From NCBI RefSeq assembly GCF_042477335.2, contig NC_091248.1:122224501-122288500 (forward strand): 64,000 bases of DNA, given 5' to 3'. Below are positions 21,880-33,463 of this stretch, piece by piece. Position numbers and translations under genes: made by a program. This stretch comes from Ovis canadensis (lineage: Eukaryota > Chordata > Mammalia > Artiodactyla > Bovidae). The notes under the pieces were generated by a model. The model made no database searches. It was not told where the DNA came from and saw nothing but the letters and a program-made list of their open reading frames with translations. How positions within the stretch are numbered: position 1 is the first letter of the stretch; each line of letters starts with the position of its first letter.

Positions 21880-22139
21880 GAGTTCAGACGAAACGTGGGC
21901 CACTGGAGAAGGGAATGGCGAACCACTTCAGTATTCCTGCTTTGAGAACCCCATGAACAGTATGAAAAGGCAAAAGGACAGGACACTGAAAGATGAATTT
22001 CCCAGATCAGTAGGTGCCCAATATGCTATTGGAGATCAGTGGAGAAATAACTCCAGAAAGAATGAAGGGATGGAGCCAAAGCAAAAACAACACCCAGTTG
22101 TGGATGTGACTAGTGACGGAAGTAAAGTCTGATGCTGTA

Positions 22140-22805
22140 AGGAGCAATATTGCATAGGAACTTGGAATGTTAGATCCATGAATCAGGGCAAACTGGAAGT
22201 GGTCAAACAGGAGATGGCAAGAGTGAACAATGACATTTTAGGAATCAGAGAACTAAAATGGACTGGAATGGGTGAATTTAACTCAGATGACCATTACATC
22301 TATTACTGTGGGCAAGAATCCCTTAGAAGAAATGGAGTAGCCCTCATAGTCAGCACAAGAGTCCAAAATGCAGTACTTCGATGCAATCTCAAAAATGACA
22401 GAATGATCTCTATTTAAAGGCAAACCATTAACTATCACAGTAATGCAAGTCTATGCCCCAACCAGTAATGCTGAAGAAGCAGAAGTTGAACAGGTCTATG
22501 AAGACGTACAAGACCCTCTAGAACTAACACCCAAAAAAGATATCCTTTTCATTATACGGGACTGGAATGCAAAAGTAGGAGGTCAAGAGATACCTGGAGT
22601 AACAGACAAATTTGGCCTTGGAGTACAAAATGAAGCAGGTCAAAGGCTAACAGAATTTTGCCAAGAGAATGTGCTGTTCATAACAAACACCCTCTTCCAA
22701 CAACACAAGAGAAAACTCTACACATGGACATCAGCAGATGGTCAATACCAAAACCAGATTAATTATATACTTTGCAGCCAAAGATGGAGAACCTCTATAC
22801 AGTGA
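22140..22805 (+). pseudogene. BovB endonuclease domain, decayed
   Basis: The APE-type endonuclease would nick target DNA to prime reverse transcription. Two in-frame blocks remain (22178-22417 and 22443-22805), separated by a stop and frame change. Recognisable are 'TWNVRSMNQGK'-like start sequence, 'KWTGMGEF' and 'QVYAPTSNAEEAE'. The usual GDWNA motif reads RDWNA. In the later QIDYIL-type motif the aspartate codon has become asparagine (NQINYIL, near 22755-22775). The SDH block lies beyond a stop at 22803. Inactive. Confidence 0.85.
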
Positions 22806-22900
22806 GCAAAAATGGGACCAGGAGCTGACTGTGGCTCAGATCATAAACTCCTTATTGCCAAATTTGGACTTAAATTGAAGTAAGTAGAAAAAAACCACTA

Positions 22901-22925
22901 GACCATTCAGCTATTTCTAATCCTA
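22901..22925. other. Internal deletion junction in BovB copy A
   Basis: 'gaccattcag' (22901-22910) joins directly to 'ctatttctaatcctaaaag'. In the copy at 54406-56471 these segments are at 54431-54440 and 55074 onward. The shared dinucleotide AG at the junction suggests microhomology-mediated deletion. Confidence 0.75.
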
Positions 22926-24458
22926 AAAGATGATGCTTGAAAGTGTTGCACTCAAAATACCAGCACATTTGGAAAACTCAGCAGTGGCCACAGGACTGGA
23001 AAAGGTCAGTTTTCATTCCAATCCCAAAGAAAGACAATGCCAAAGAAAACTACTGCACAATTGCACTCATCTCACGCACTAGCAGAATAATGCTCAAAAT
23101 TCTCCAAGCCAGGTTTCAACAGTATGTGAACCGTGAACTTTCAGATGTTCAAGCTGGATTTAAAAAAGGCAGAGGAACCAGAGATCAAATTGCCAATAGC
23201 TATTGGATCATAAAAAAAGCATGAGAGTTCCAGAAAAATACCTACTTCCACTTTATTGACTACACCAGAGCCTTTGACTATGTGGATCACAACAAACTCT
23301 GGAAAATTCTTCAAGAGATAGGAATACCAGACCACCTGACCTGCCTCCTGAGAAATCTGTATGCAGGTCAAGAAACAACAGTTAGAACTGGACATGAACA
23401 ACAGACTGGTTCCAAATTGGGAAAGGAGTGCGTCCAGGCTGCATATTGTCACCCTGCTTATTTAACTTTTATGCAGAGTCGTGACTCTTTGTGACTCCAT
23501 GGACTGTAGCCCACCAGACTCCTCCATCCATGGAATTTTCTAGGCAAGAGTACTGGAGTAGGTTGCCATTTCCTTCTCCGGGGGATCTTCCCAACCCCGG
23601 GCAGACACTTTACTGTCTGAGCCACCTATATGCAGAGCACATCATGAGAAACACGGGGCTGGATGAAGCCAAGCTGGAATCAAGATTGCCGGGAGAAACA
23701 TCAATAACCTCAGATATGCAGATGACACCGCCCTTATGACAGAAAGCGAAGAACTAAAGAACCTCTTGATGAAAGTAAAAGAGGAGAGTGAAAAAGTTGG
23801 CTTAAAATACAACATTCAGAAAACTAAGATCGTGGCATCCGGTTCCATCACTTCATGGCAAATGGATGAGGAAACAATGGAAACAGTGACAGATTTTATG
23901 TTTTTGAGCTCCAAAATCACTGCAAATGGTGACTGCAGCCATGAAATTAAAAGACACTTGCTCCTTGGAAGAAACGTTTTGACCAACCTAGACAGCATAT
24001 TCAAAAGCAGAGACATTACTTTGCCAACAAAGGTCCATCTAGTCAAAGCTATGGTTTTTCCAGTAGTCACGTATGAATGTGAGATTTGGACTATAAAGAA
24101 AGCTTAGTGCCAAAGAATTGATGCTTTTGAACTTTTGTGTTGGAGAAGACTCTTGAGAGTCCCTTGGACTGCAAGGAGATGCAACCAGTCCATCCTAAAG
24201 GAAATCAGTACTAAATATTCATTGGAAGGACCGATGTTAAAGCTGAAACTCCATTACTTTGGCCACCTGATGGGAAGAACTGCCTCATTTGAAAAGACCC
24301 TGATGTTGGGAAAGATTGAAGGCAGGAGAAGGGGAGGACAGAGGATGAGATGGTTGGATGGTGTTACGGACATGAGTTTGAGTAGGCTCCGGAAATTGGT
24401 GATGGACAGGGAGGCCTGGTGTGCTGCAGTCTATGGGGTTGCAAAGAGTCAGACATGA
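22919..24458 (+). pseudogene. BovB reverse transcriptase domain, decayed and SINE-interrupted
   Basis: Starts inside the RT region because of the upstream deletion. Blocks at 22937-23224, 23282-23494, 23736-24107 and 24135-24458 are in different frames. The catalytic YADD codons are present at 23715-23726 but outside the longest open frame there. The SINE at 23479-23628 separates the fingers/palm part from YADD. The C-terminal block (24135-24458) keeps 'MRWLDGVTD'-type conserved sequence. Confidence 0.85.
23470..23637 (-). mobile_element. Bov-tA SINE inside BovB (antisense) with 9-bp target duplication
   Basis: SINE body 23479-23628 ('gactctttgtgactccatgg' to 'actgtctgagccacc'), internally shortened to 150 bases. 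TATGCAGAG occurs on both sides (23470-23478 and 23629-23637), and the BovB reading continues from the second copy. It is younger than the BovB. Confidence 0.9.
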
Positions 24459-24475
24459 CTGAGCAGCTCAGCTGA

Positions 24476-24491
24476 ACTGAGCCACCAGGGA
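24476..24491. repeat. BovB target-site duplication, right
   Basis: ACTGAGCCACCAGGGA; partner of 21864-21879. Confidence 0.85.
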
Positions 24492-24493
24492 AA

Positions 24494-24672
24494 CCCTAAA
24501 GGTGTGATGCTGCTGCTGCTGCTAAGTCGCTTCAGTCGTGTCCGACTCTGTGCAACCCCGTAGACGGCAGCCCACCAGGCTCCCCCATCCCTGGGAATCT
24601 CCAGGCAAGAACACTGGAGTGGGTTGCCATTGCCTTCTCTGAAAGGTATGCCACTAGGGAAGCCCTAAAGGT
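24494..24672 (-). mobile_element. BOV-A2-type SINE (antisense) with 10-bp target duplication
   Basis: SINE 24504-24662 begins with the GCT triplet run typical of this subfamily ('gctgctgctgctgctaagtc') and ends 'gccactagggaag', with an internal deletion. CCCTAAAGGT flanks it at 24494-24503 and 24663-24672. It landed next to the BovB after that element was in place. Confidence 0.9.
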
Positions 24673-26249
24673 ATTTTTAAAAGAAATAATTCAGCTATAA
24701 GTTGTAATCTTACTCTGATCAGTTCCTTTCACTGTGAGTTAAGACCCTTTTCAGCCTTTGGAATAACAGTATTATGTGAGATGTTTTGGTTCTCAGGGAC
24801 TAGCTATATGAGAAATTATGAGAGATTTCTTATTTCTTAGCTACGGGTGATCTCAGTGCTTTGTGGGTGCTTTCCAAGGTGCTGGCAGGGATGGTCTTAC
24901 TTTTTCTTTTTTGTTTGCTATGTATTGTACAAAGACCTTGCTTTCAATGGCAGGGAATAAGTCCTTGGATCTGTTTACATATCCATTACCTGGGAAGAAG
25001 AATGGTGTTGCCTTGACCTCTCTCCCGGGTTGTAACTGTAGCTGTTCTGTGCACCGTGGTGAGATGGCACATTAGCTCTGAGCCTCCGGGGGTGCCAGGC
25101 CAATGCTGAATAACTGATCAGAGCTGCCTGCAATACTGTTCTGAAATGACTCAGACTGGGGCTCATCACAGAAGAAAAGTATGATTGATAAGTGCAATCT
25201 GCTGTGGGCAAGGAAGGGTAAACTCTACTGTATGAGCCAGGAAGTTTCCATTCCATATTTATTGACTGCCAGGGAATGGCTTGACCTTGCAGCTTCGGTT
25301 TTAATCTTCTCCAGGTATGGCGATCATTTATTATGAGTAGAATGCTTTAGACACAACTTAGATAATCTAGCTCTCCTCACCATTCCTAATGAAGTTAAAC
25401 TGATTTTATTATTCCCCAGTAGGATCACATTTAGCCTGTTGTCATTGGGGGGTTATTCCTCTTAGCCCACATTTGAGAATAAAAACTATTATTAGGTGCT
25501 GAAGATAAAATGGTAAATTATATTCACATTGTCCTAAATTTAGGAAAGATGCATATGCCTAATGCAGAACCCTTACACACACACACACACACACACTCAC
25601 ACTCTCTCTCTCTCGCTTGCTCTTTTAAAAAAGTCCTTGTGTGGATTTTACTTTACCCTTTGCTGTTATTTTTTCCAACCTAGAAGAGATTTCTAGGTGT
25701 TTTTCAGTCTAGAATAAAATTATCAGAGGGCATGTGTGTATATAGACTAGTTACAAGACAGATTGTATTTCTTGTGGATCATGATCAAAACAATTCGAAC
25801 GTCACAATTCAGACCTTTTTTCCTTTATAATCACAGAGCCTTAGGGAAAGAAGAGTGGTTTCTTGCTGCTTTATGGACTAGGCAGGTAGTGTGTCTCAGT
25901 CACATCAAATCCATGCATGCTTTTGGTTGTTCCAAAGCTTTGGAAGCATGAATTTGGACAGGAGTGGTAAGCCAGGTCTGCCTAAAATGCATTCTGCACA
26001 CGTAAGACACGAAATCTTGAGCAGTTACCTTCATGAAGGCCCAGGCAGTCATGGGCACCTTCTCCTTGCCCAGACCGATCCCCAGGAACAAGTGAAATGG
26101 CCTTCGTGCCCCGCCCAGGAGAGAACTGCTGTCTTCTTAGCAAAAGTTAAGGCGTGAACATGTATTATTCTGCCTGACCTGTGTGCAGGGGTGTGGTCCA
26201 GCCCCAGTTCCTTGAACCGCAAAGAAAACTTACCACATTTTACACTCCA
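24673..26249. other. Unique sequence, nothing recognised except a microsatellite
   Basis: No supported gene. Frames at 24863-25075, 25763-25951 and 25891-26157 lack domains and splice context. Confidence 0.35.
25575..25614. repeat. (AC)n then (CT)n microsatellite
   Basis: Eleven AC units (25575-25596) followed by a short TCAC link and a CT run to 25614. Likely length-polymorphic. Confidence 0.9.
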
Positions 26250-26549
26250 GTATACAATAGGTGCAGACAAATACGATTTGATTCCACTTGTACAGGATAC
26301 CTAGAGTAGACAAATTCAGAGTCAGAGTGCGTGGCAGACGCCAGAGGCTGAAGGTTGCTGGGTGGGGATATTAGTGTTTATGGGGGCAGAGTTTCAGATG
26401 AGGAAGGTGAAAAATTCGGGAGATGAATGGTGCTGAGTTGCAGAGTAATGTGAGTGTACTTACTGCCACGGAACGGTGCAGTTCAGTGTGGTCAAAGTGG
26501 ATGTTTTATATTATGCGACCTTTACTACAATAAAAAAAAAATTAAACAT
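26250..26549 (+). mobile_element. L1M-type 3' end (sense)
   Basis: 'gattccacttgtacagg', 'gcagacgccagaggctg', 'gttcagtgtggtcaaagtgg' and terminal 'gacctttactacaat' plus an A-run at 26531-26540 match the layout of an old L1 3'UTR and poly-A tail. Confidence 0.65.
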
Positions 26550-26970
26550 TTTTTAAAACTTGCATTTCATAGTCACTTGTGACTCCAGGGTTCCCGCAGC
26601 TACAGGCATCCTCAGATGTTCCAGCCACCCGAAGAGAAATGATCCTAGTGTGTTTTCACTACTCAGTGACTCAGGCAGCCAGAGGGCATTTTGGGGTGAG
26701 CATCCCTAGAGTCACAAAGGCTCCCAATCTGACTCGTGTAGTGCAGCAGCAGAGTGAAGTCAAAAGGGGCAAAGAGCACAGGCCACTTTCCTGGCAGAGC
26801 CTGGCTTCCGGCTGCTCTTCCGGCTGCAAGTGGGAGGTCAGGATCTGGATTAATAAGGGGGGCAGGAGGGCTGCCTGGGGCGGCTCGGAAAGTTCATGGG
26901 GGGCCCCTGAGGTCACCATCAGTCCCCCTGAGTTAGTGTAAGAACAGTGAGTCCTTGTTTGAATGATGTG
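26550..26970. other. Unique sequence, nothing recognised
   Basis: The frame at 26579-26941 is open for 120 codons but has no recognised domain; moderate GC content explains the overlapping open phases. Confidence 0.35.
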
Positions 26971-27167
26971 ATGTGTTCAGTCCAGCCTGACTCTGACCCC
27001 ATGGACTGTAGCCCACCAGGCTCCTCTGTCCATGGGAGTTCCCAGGCAGGAATACTGGAGCAGGTTATCATTTCCTCCTCCTCTGGGGGATCTTCCTGAG
27101 CCAGGGATTGAACCCACATCTCCTGCATTGGCAGGTGGATTCTTTGCCACTGAACCACCAGGGAAGC
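26971..27167 (-). mobile_element. Bov-tA SINE (antisense)
   Basis: 'gttcagtccagcctgactc' to 'ctgaaccaccagggaagc', with an imperfect flanking TGATGTG(A/G)TG duplication. Confidence 0.9.
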
Positions 27168-27218
27168 AGTGATGTGGTGAGGAAACACATGAAATTGCCC
27201 TTTGGGACGCTTAAGGGG

Positions 27219-27318
27219 TAAGTGAAGTAAAGTCGTTCAGTCGCGTCCGACTCTTTGCGACACCATGGACTGTAGCCTACCAGGCTTCTCAGTCCATGGA
27301 AATTTTCCAGGCAAGAGG
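27219..27318 (-). mobile_element. Bov-tA SINE, truncated (antisense)
   Basis: 'gtcgttcagtcgcgtccgac' to 'ttttccaggcaagag'; only the 3' half of the SINE is present. Confidence 0.88.
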
Positions 27319-27723
27319 GGCCAAATGCCTAGCTCTCCAGCAGCCTGGCGGGATCAGGAGAGAAGCCTTGTGGGGGAGGCCTCCAATGGGGAGTCTGGGA
27401 TAAATCTCAGTGCTTTTGTTCCCCTCAACCTCCCCAGCCAACTATATTCTTCTCGCCAAGCACCCACTTACTATCGCTGGAAGATTTTCAGGGTACATAG
27501 GGCATGAGCCTCTTGCAGGAAAATCTTAGAACAGTGGACATACTTTCATATTTCATAGGCTGTGAATACATCTTTAGTAATGACTAGATGACAGCTGAGC
27601 CTGGAATGGCCAGTGAACCAGAAATCAGTAACTGGTGCTGGGAAGGTCACGCCCTCTCCCACTGCTCCACCCCGATTTCTAGTGTCGTCCTTTAGGGTGG
27701 GAAGTGGTTTGCAGGTCTGTTTT
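27319..27723. other. Unique sequence, nothing recognised
   Basis: No gene or repeat supported. Confidence 0.35.
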
Positions 27724-27847
27724 CTGTTGGTCAGTCACTCAGTCGTGTCCGACTCTTTGCAATCCCATGGACTATAGCCTGCCAGGCTCCTCGGTCCATG
27801 GAGTTCTTCAGGCAAGAATACTGAGTGGGTTGCCATTTCCTTTTCCA
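27724..27847 (-). mobile_element. Bov-tA SINE, truncated (antisense)
   Basis: 'cagtcactcagtcgtgtcc' to 'gggttgccatttccttttcc'; head missing. Confidence 0.88.
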
Positions 27848-27908
27848 CCTTTCCTGTTGATGGTTCTCAGTTACATGAGTCAACGAAGGAGTTGGTGCTT
27901 GACTGAGC

Positions 27909-27930
27909 TTTTTTTTTTTTTTTTTTTTTT
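27909..27930. repeat. Poly-T tract (22 bases)
   Basis: Uninterrupted T-run between two oppositely oriented SINEs; may be the antisense A-tail of a lost retroposon. Confidence 0.9.
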
Positions 27931-27959
27931 AAGCTTTTTAAATTGAAGTAGGAAGTATG

Positions 27960-28089
27960 GGCTTCCCTGGTGGCTCAGTGGTACCGAATCTACCTGGAGA
28001 CAGAAGAGACGTGGGTTCGATCCCTGCGTTGGGCAGATCCCCCGGAGAAGGAAATGGCAACCCACACCAGTACTCTTGCCTGGAGAATG
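27960..28089 (+). mobile_element. Bov-tA SINE, 3'-truncated (sense)
   Basis: 'ggcttccctggtggctcag', 'gtgggttcgatccctgcg' and 'actcttgcctggagaatg'; the 3' part is missing. It is inverted relative to the three neighbouring SINEs. Confidence 0.88.
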
Positions 28090-31000
28090 CACTTTCAGCA
28101 CTTTCTCTACCGTGGAACTAGTTCTTTTCCTCTGTTGGTTCTTTTTTCTCTCGCATGTGCAACGATCTTTGAAGGCAGTTTAACCTGTCCCTCCTTCCTA
28201 AGTCTGACAAGATAGATGCTACCTGGAATCCCCATGTTATAGCTGCAGCAACAGGTCCAGAGAGATTTAAGTGTGAACACGTAGCACGCGGGCTCTAGAA
28301 ACTAACTTCCGTGGAGGCTAGAGAAAGTATTCACCACCACCCTGGGCTGCCCTTGAAAATCAGGTGTGTGAAGAACTGCAGCTGTGAGTCAACCTTTGAG
28401 CAGTTTTTTTGGGGGGGTGGGTATGTAACACTGATTAAGAAAGATTGGTCATCATAAAATACAGATGAGAAAATGGATTGTCTTCTTGAAAAACTGACCA
28501 CAGACAGGCATGTTGATAACTAAATATTTTTATTTCACATCTGGATTCAGTTTCACATGGATTTGCATAAATAATTTAAAAATGATCTCTAATGATTATG
28601 CACAGCTGCATGCTAGTTCAACGGGCCCCACTTTTCTCCACTTACAACGTGACCCTCCCTCTGTCGTAGCACCAAAGAGAGAAGCCGCTCTCATTCTTTG
28701 CAGCAGCACTGGGTTTGTGTCATGTAAAGCAGCTGGGTGGGTTCTGCTTGTTTTAAATTTTAATAATCAGGCTAGTGATTTTTTATTTATCATTAAAAGA
28801 TAACACCCCAAACTGTTAAGGTCAGAATAAAATGGTGCGGTTCTAGCATCCCAAGCTAGAAGGAATTCTATTTTTCAGTGAAAGGGAATCCACATAAGAC
28901 TGAGAGAGATAACATTATGAGATAGAAGCAAGCATTTAAGGATCAATAGGAGGAGGTGTATGTGCTGGACACCACGGAACCTCAGAGCTTTCTCAGCTTC
29001 AAAATTACAAGCCGTTTTCTGGGGGTACCTGAAGTGATTAATAAGAGTGATCAGGACTGAATTTGAGAGTGAGATGACCCATGTTAGTTTTCCAACTGAA
29101 TCTAACAGAGCATATTTACTTTAAATAATGACGATCCTCCCCCCTTCCCTGGTCAGAGTAAAACTGAAATCTGTCATTTATAGCGCTCCCTGCATGATCA
29201 GAACATGAAAAGTCTTTAAAACTAGCGGGCCTCCCAGGGGACAGGTTTAGATCCTGCCAGCCCAGGTGGACTGTTCTTGTTGAGCATGATGTTGTTGGCA
29301 AATGAGGTATGTCAGAGGCACAGCGACGGAGGTAAGTGCTGGTCAGAGTTTTACGGCCATGGTCCAGAGCAGGGGACGGTCCGTCTCCACAGCCACAACA
29401 CCAGATCCGTCGTAGGTGTTCGAAGTGCTGACTAGTGTTCCAAAGCTGAGCGTCTGATGTGCTGTAAGAACGTAAGAAAACACAGGCTTGGTGAGAGCCG
29501 ACTTCCCTCCAGTGTAGAGTGACTGTTCAGAGTTACCAAAAAGCCATTAGGCACACACTTGGAATTAATAGATGATCTATAAGTGGGATTCTACAGCTGA
29601 AAGTTCCTATAACTTGCTGTGACCACTCCTCCTAGAGTTGGCTACAGGTTATTTATCTGTTTGGGGGATATGTCAGTCTCAACACTAAATTTCAGTAAAG
29701 TGTTTTTTTTCTTCTTTACCAATTGTAAAACCAACATCCATTTCTGTAATAGGTTACTTACTTCCTTGCCTGGGTGCAATTTTAATTTTTTTTGATGATT
29801 CAGAATTAACATTTTTATATTTAATTAAGCTCTATAAAAAGGCAGTTTTAGTTTCGAGTATAAATGATATGGGACAGAAAGCTAATTATTAAAAAAAAAA
29901 AAAGTAGAGGATTTTGGTTGTTTTTTTCCTCATAAAGAAAGACAAGCCAAAGTGAACAAGTCTCACTTTGTGTAAAATTAATCGGAACTCAGAGGTCAAA
30001 AAGCAGACTCCCAGGTCATTACTTAATTGTCAAAATAAAGGTTTTGGAGTTACGTTGTATTATTAAAATTTATATATTTATAAATTACATAAATCTGTAC
30101 ACAACTATATATATATTTATTTCCTAACAAAAGTTTGCTGAAGTTAACATGTAGGAATCCACTGGTAACCTCATTTCTCTTTGCTTATAAAAGAGCAGTT
30201 CACATTATCGACATGACTAAATCGTGACTGTCCTGTCAACATGTCCTGATATAATCAGAAGAAATCAGAAAGGGAAAAATAAACGTTACGCAGAGAAATA
30301 AACAAATGTCAAGAGCCAGAAAAGGCTTCTTTTCCTTCCAATAAAGTGCGACTATGAAGTTGCACAGCTTTGAAGTAAATAAAAATAATTCAATTATAAT
30401 GGTCACTCCCCGCTAGAGGGAGCCTGTTATCCTTCTGAGGAAATCTTGAAAAGGCAATTTAAAAATTTGGAAACAGTATTATAGGATAATATATCATCAG
30501 TATTACCAGTTCACACAGTTTACTTATTAAAAGTCAAACTATTTCTTTTTCATAGTTGTCAACACGTTTACTAATGCAAACAGGAGGTTACAAACTGAAA
30601 CTGCAGGAACGCAGAGTCAACCTCCTGGGACTGTTGCCCTAAAAGGCAATTCAGTGTTTCTGCCTCTCCAGTAATCTGGAGCTTTTCTTAGATGAGGTTT
30701 CTGAATGATATGAATAAACATACACATTAAATTTACAAATCCAGGCATAATTACATATACAGAGGGTGAGGGTGATGGTTGTGGAGGGAGTCACAGGAAG
30801 TCTGTTAAGGAAAGAAGCCTTGTTCTCCTAAAGGTTGGGGAACAGTTCACACATTTCATACCATTTATTCAGAAAGGCAATTTAGGGGGCTTCAGAGGAC
30901 TAGCTTTAGAGTTGGAAACTCCCCAGTGAAACAGTGGGTACACACAACCCACCTGGACTCAACACAGTGCGTTTAAGATTCTGGTGACTAATTAGGTTAA

Positions 31001-31336
31001 AATCCTAGTTTGCACTTGGGCTCAAAGAACAGGAGTACAAAAGTACTTCTCTAGTTTGCTGCTGCACACAAATTCCTTTCTGAAGGCAGAGTAGGGACTT
31101 TGGATTATCCTGGGTAGACAACTATATTATATATATTGTTTTTTCTAAGACATTGTTGCATCCTAAATAATTTTTAAATAGGAAAAGAACTGAAATAGCT
31201 TTATTAGGATATGAGAATATACAGTTTTTACTTTGCATGAAATATCTGAGTTAAGGCCATTTTTACCCAAACTTATAAATCACGTTTTCTTTTTTTCTGC
31301 AATGTTTACAATTCCACCAGGATCAGTTATTAAACA
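28090..31336. other. Repeat-poor block, no gene recognised
   Basis: The longest part of the window (about 3.2 kb) without a recognisable recent repeat; at most a weak MIR trace near 28210-28300. Contains an octamer ATTTGCAT at 28561-28568, E-box-like CAGCTG near 28602, several TAAT cores (28720-28800 and 29030), and a CTCF-like site at 30410. No exon was supported. Confidence 0.45.
30410..30423 (+). promoter_or_regulatory. Weaker CTCF-like motif
   Basis: CCGCTAGAGGGAGC matches 12 of 14 positions of the CTCF core consensus. Confidence 0.25.
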
Positions 31337-31681
31337 TGTTTTAGTTGGTTTTGGGTGCTATAACAAAATGCATAGGCTGAGTGGTTTAAATAGCAGACAC
31401 GATTTCAGAGGCTTGGAAAGTCCCAGATCAGGGTACCAGCATGGCTGGTTCTGGTAAGACCCCCTCTTCCTGGCCGGTTTACAGATAGCTGCCTTCCTGC
31501 TGTCTTCTCACATGGTGGGGAACTCTCCTACCTCTTCTTTTTGTCAGGGTGCTAATCCCATCATGAGGGTCCCATGAGGTTCTCATTATCTCCAAAAGGC
31601 TCCAGCTCCAAATACTGTCACATTGGGGATTATGGCTTCAATATATGAATTTAGGGGGACACAAACACTCAGTCCATAACA
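31337..31681 (+). mobile_element. MLT1-type MaLR solo LTR
   Basis: Begins TGTTTTAGTTGG and ends CAGTCCATAACA. Interior matches the MLT1 pattern: 'gctataacaaaatgca', 'ttctcacatggtgggg', 'actgtcacattggggatt' and 'tatgaatttagggggaca'. An ancient non-autonomous LTR with no coding content. Confidence 0.8.
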
Positions 31682-32040
31682 ATGGTTACACTTAATGGTA
31701 AGGTTACAATGAAATTCATTTGTCTCCACCTCTATGAAAAGTAGAATAAAAATGATAGAAAACAAAGATAAACTGAATACACAAAATCATGAAATTCCGT
31801 TTACTCTGTCACTACAGTTATTTTGGAGTATGTTTTTTTCAAAGAATTATGCTCTTAGACAAAACATTCAAGTCTCTTTTAGAAGAAAAGAAAAAATTTT
31901 AATGAAGTATTTGAAATTAATACTGAACTCCCCTCTCCCCAAGTGTCTGAGGGTCAGTCATGAAATAAAATACATAAGATTGGCAGAGAGATAACTTCCT
32001 GTAGACAGCAATAAAACAAATTACTTACTATTTTTTCCTC
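31682..32040. other. Unique AT-rich sequence, nothing recognised
   Basis: The open frame at 31734-31994 has no recognisable domain. Confidence 0.35.
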
Positions 32041-33463
32041 TAGTTTTGAGAAAACTGACATATAATACTGTATAAATTTAACATGTATAGCACATATAAT
32101 GACCTGTGCATATAGTATGAAATGATTTACAAAGTAAGTTTAGTTAACACCCATTACCTTATATAATTACATTTTCTCCCTTGTGATGAGAACTTTATAA
32201 TGTCTGTTCTCTTACCACTTTTCAAATATACCATACAGCATTGGCAAGGATTCTCACCATGTTGTATATTACATAGTCAGTACTTATTTATCTTATAACT
32301 GGAAGTCTGTATCTTCTGATCACTTTTATCTCATTCTCTCCACTCCCTGAGTCTGGCAATCACAAATCTGATATTTTTCCTATGAATCTGAGTCTTTCAG
32401 ATACCATGTATAAGTGAGATCACACAGTATTTATCTTTCTTATTCTTAGCATAATACCCTCAAGGTCTGTTCATCCTGTTGCCAATGGCAGAGTTTCCTT
32501 TTTATGACTCAACAGTATTCCACTATATGCCACATTTTCTTTATCTGTCTGTTGATGGACACTTAGCTTGTTTCCATATCTTAGCTATTGTAAGTAATGC
32601 TGTAATGAAGATAGGAGTGCAGTTATCTTTGGATGAAGGGATTTTGCTTCCATTGCATATACACCCAGAAATGGGATTGCTGGTAATATGGTAGATTCAT
32701 GTTTAATTTTGAGAAACCTCCATACAGTTTTGCATGGTAGCTGTACCAATTTACATTCCCACAAACAGTGCACAAAGGTTCCTTTCTCTCCATGTCCTCT
32801 CCAGAATTTGTTCCTTTGTCTTTTTGATGACAGCCAGTCTAATAGGTATAAGGTGATAACTTGGTGTGGTTTTGAGTTAATTTCCCTGATTAGTGATGTA
32901 AACTACCCTTTTCATATGTCTATTGGCCTTCTGTATGTCTTCTTGGAAAAATGTTTATTCAGGTCCTTTGACCATTGGTGTTTTTTCAGTTCTAGGAGTT
33001 CTTTATATATTTTGAATACTAACCCCTTCTCAGTATGATTTGCAAATGTCTAATCCCATTGCTTTGGTTGTCTTTGTGTTTTGTTATTCTTTCTTTTGCT
33101 GTGCAGAAGCTTTTTAGTTTGATGTAGTCCCACTTGTTTTTTATTTTGCTGCCTATGCTTTAGATAGCATATGTAAAAAATCATTGCCAAGACCCATGTC
33201 AGGAAGCATTATTCTTGTTTTCTTCTAGGAGTTTTATGGTTTTATTTAATGTCTTAATCCTTTATGAGTTAATTTTTGGTGAGTGATGTAAAAATAGGGA
33301 TCTAATTTCACTCTTTTACATGTGAATATCCAATTTCCCAGCACCATTTATTAGCTTTTCTCCACTGAGTTTTCTTGGCTCTCTTTTTGTATTAGCTCAC
33401 TGTTTATGCATTGGTTCTCAATTCTGCTTCATTGGATTATGTATCTTTTTATACCAGTAGCAT

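Larger units (their letters stand above)
21880..24475 (+). mobile_element. BovB LINE, near full length, internally deleted (copy A)
   Basis: Sense BovB (RTE clade) from the 5' region through the 3' tail. Order: 5'UTR-like leader (21880-22150), endonuclease region (22150-22870), internal deletion, reverse transcriptase (22919-24440) and 3' tail. Compared with the copy at 54406-56471, roughly 633 bases are missing between 22910 and 22911. A SINE sits at 23479-23628. Adding the missing part and removing the SINE gives about 3.1 kb, close to a complete BovB. Multiple stops and frameshifts make it dead. The 16-bp flanking duplication shows a single clean insertion. Confidence 0.92.
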
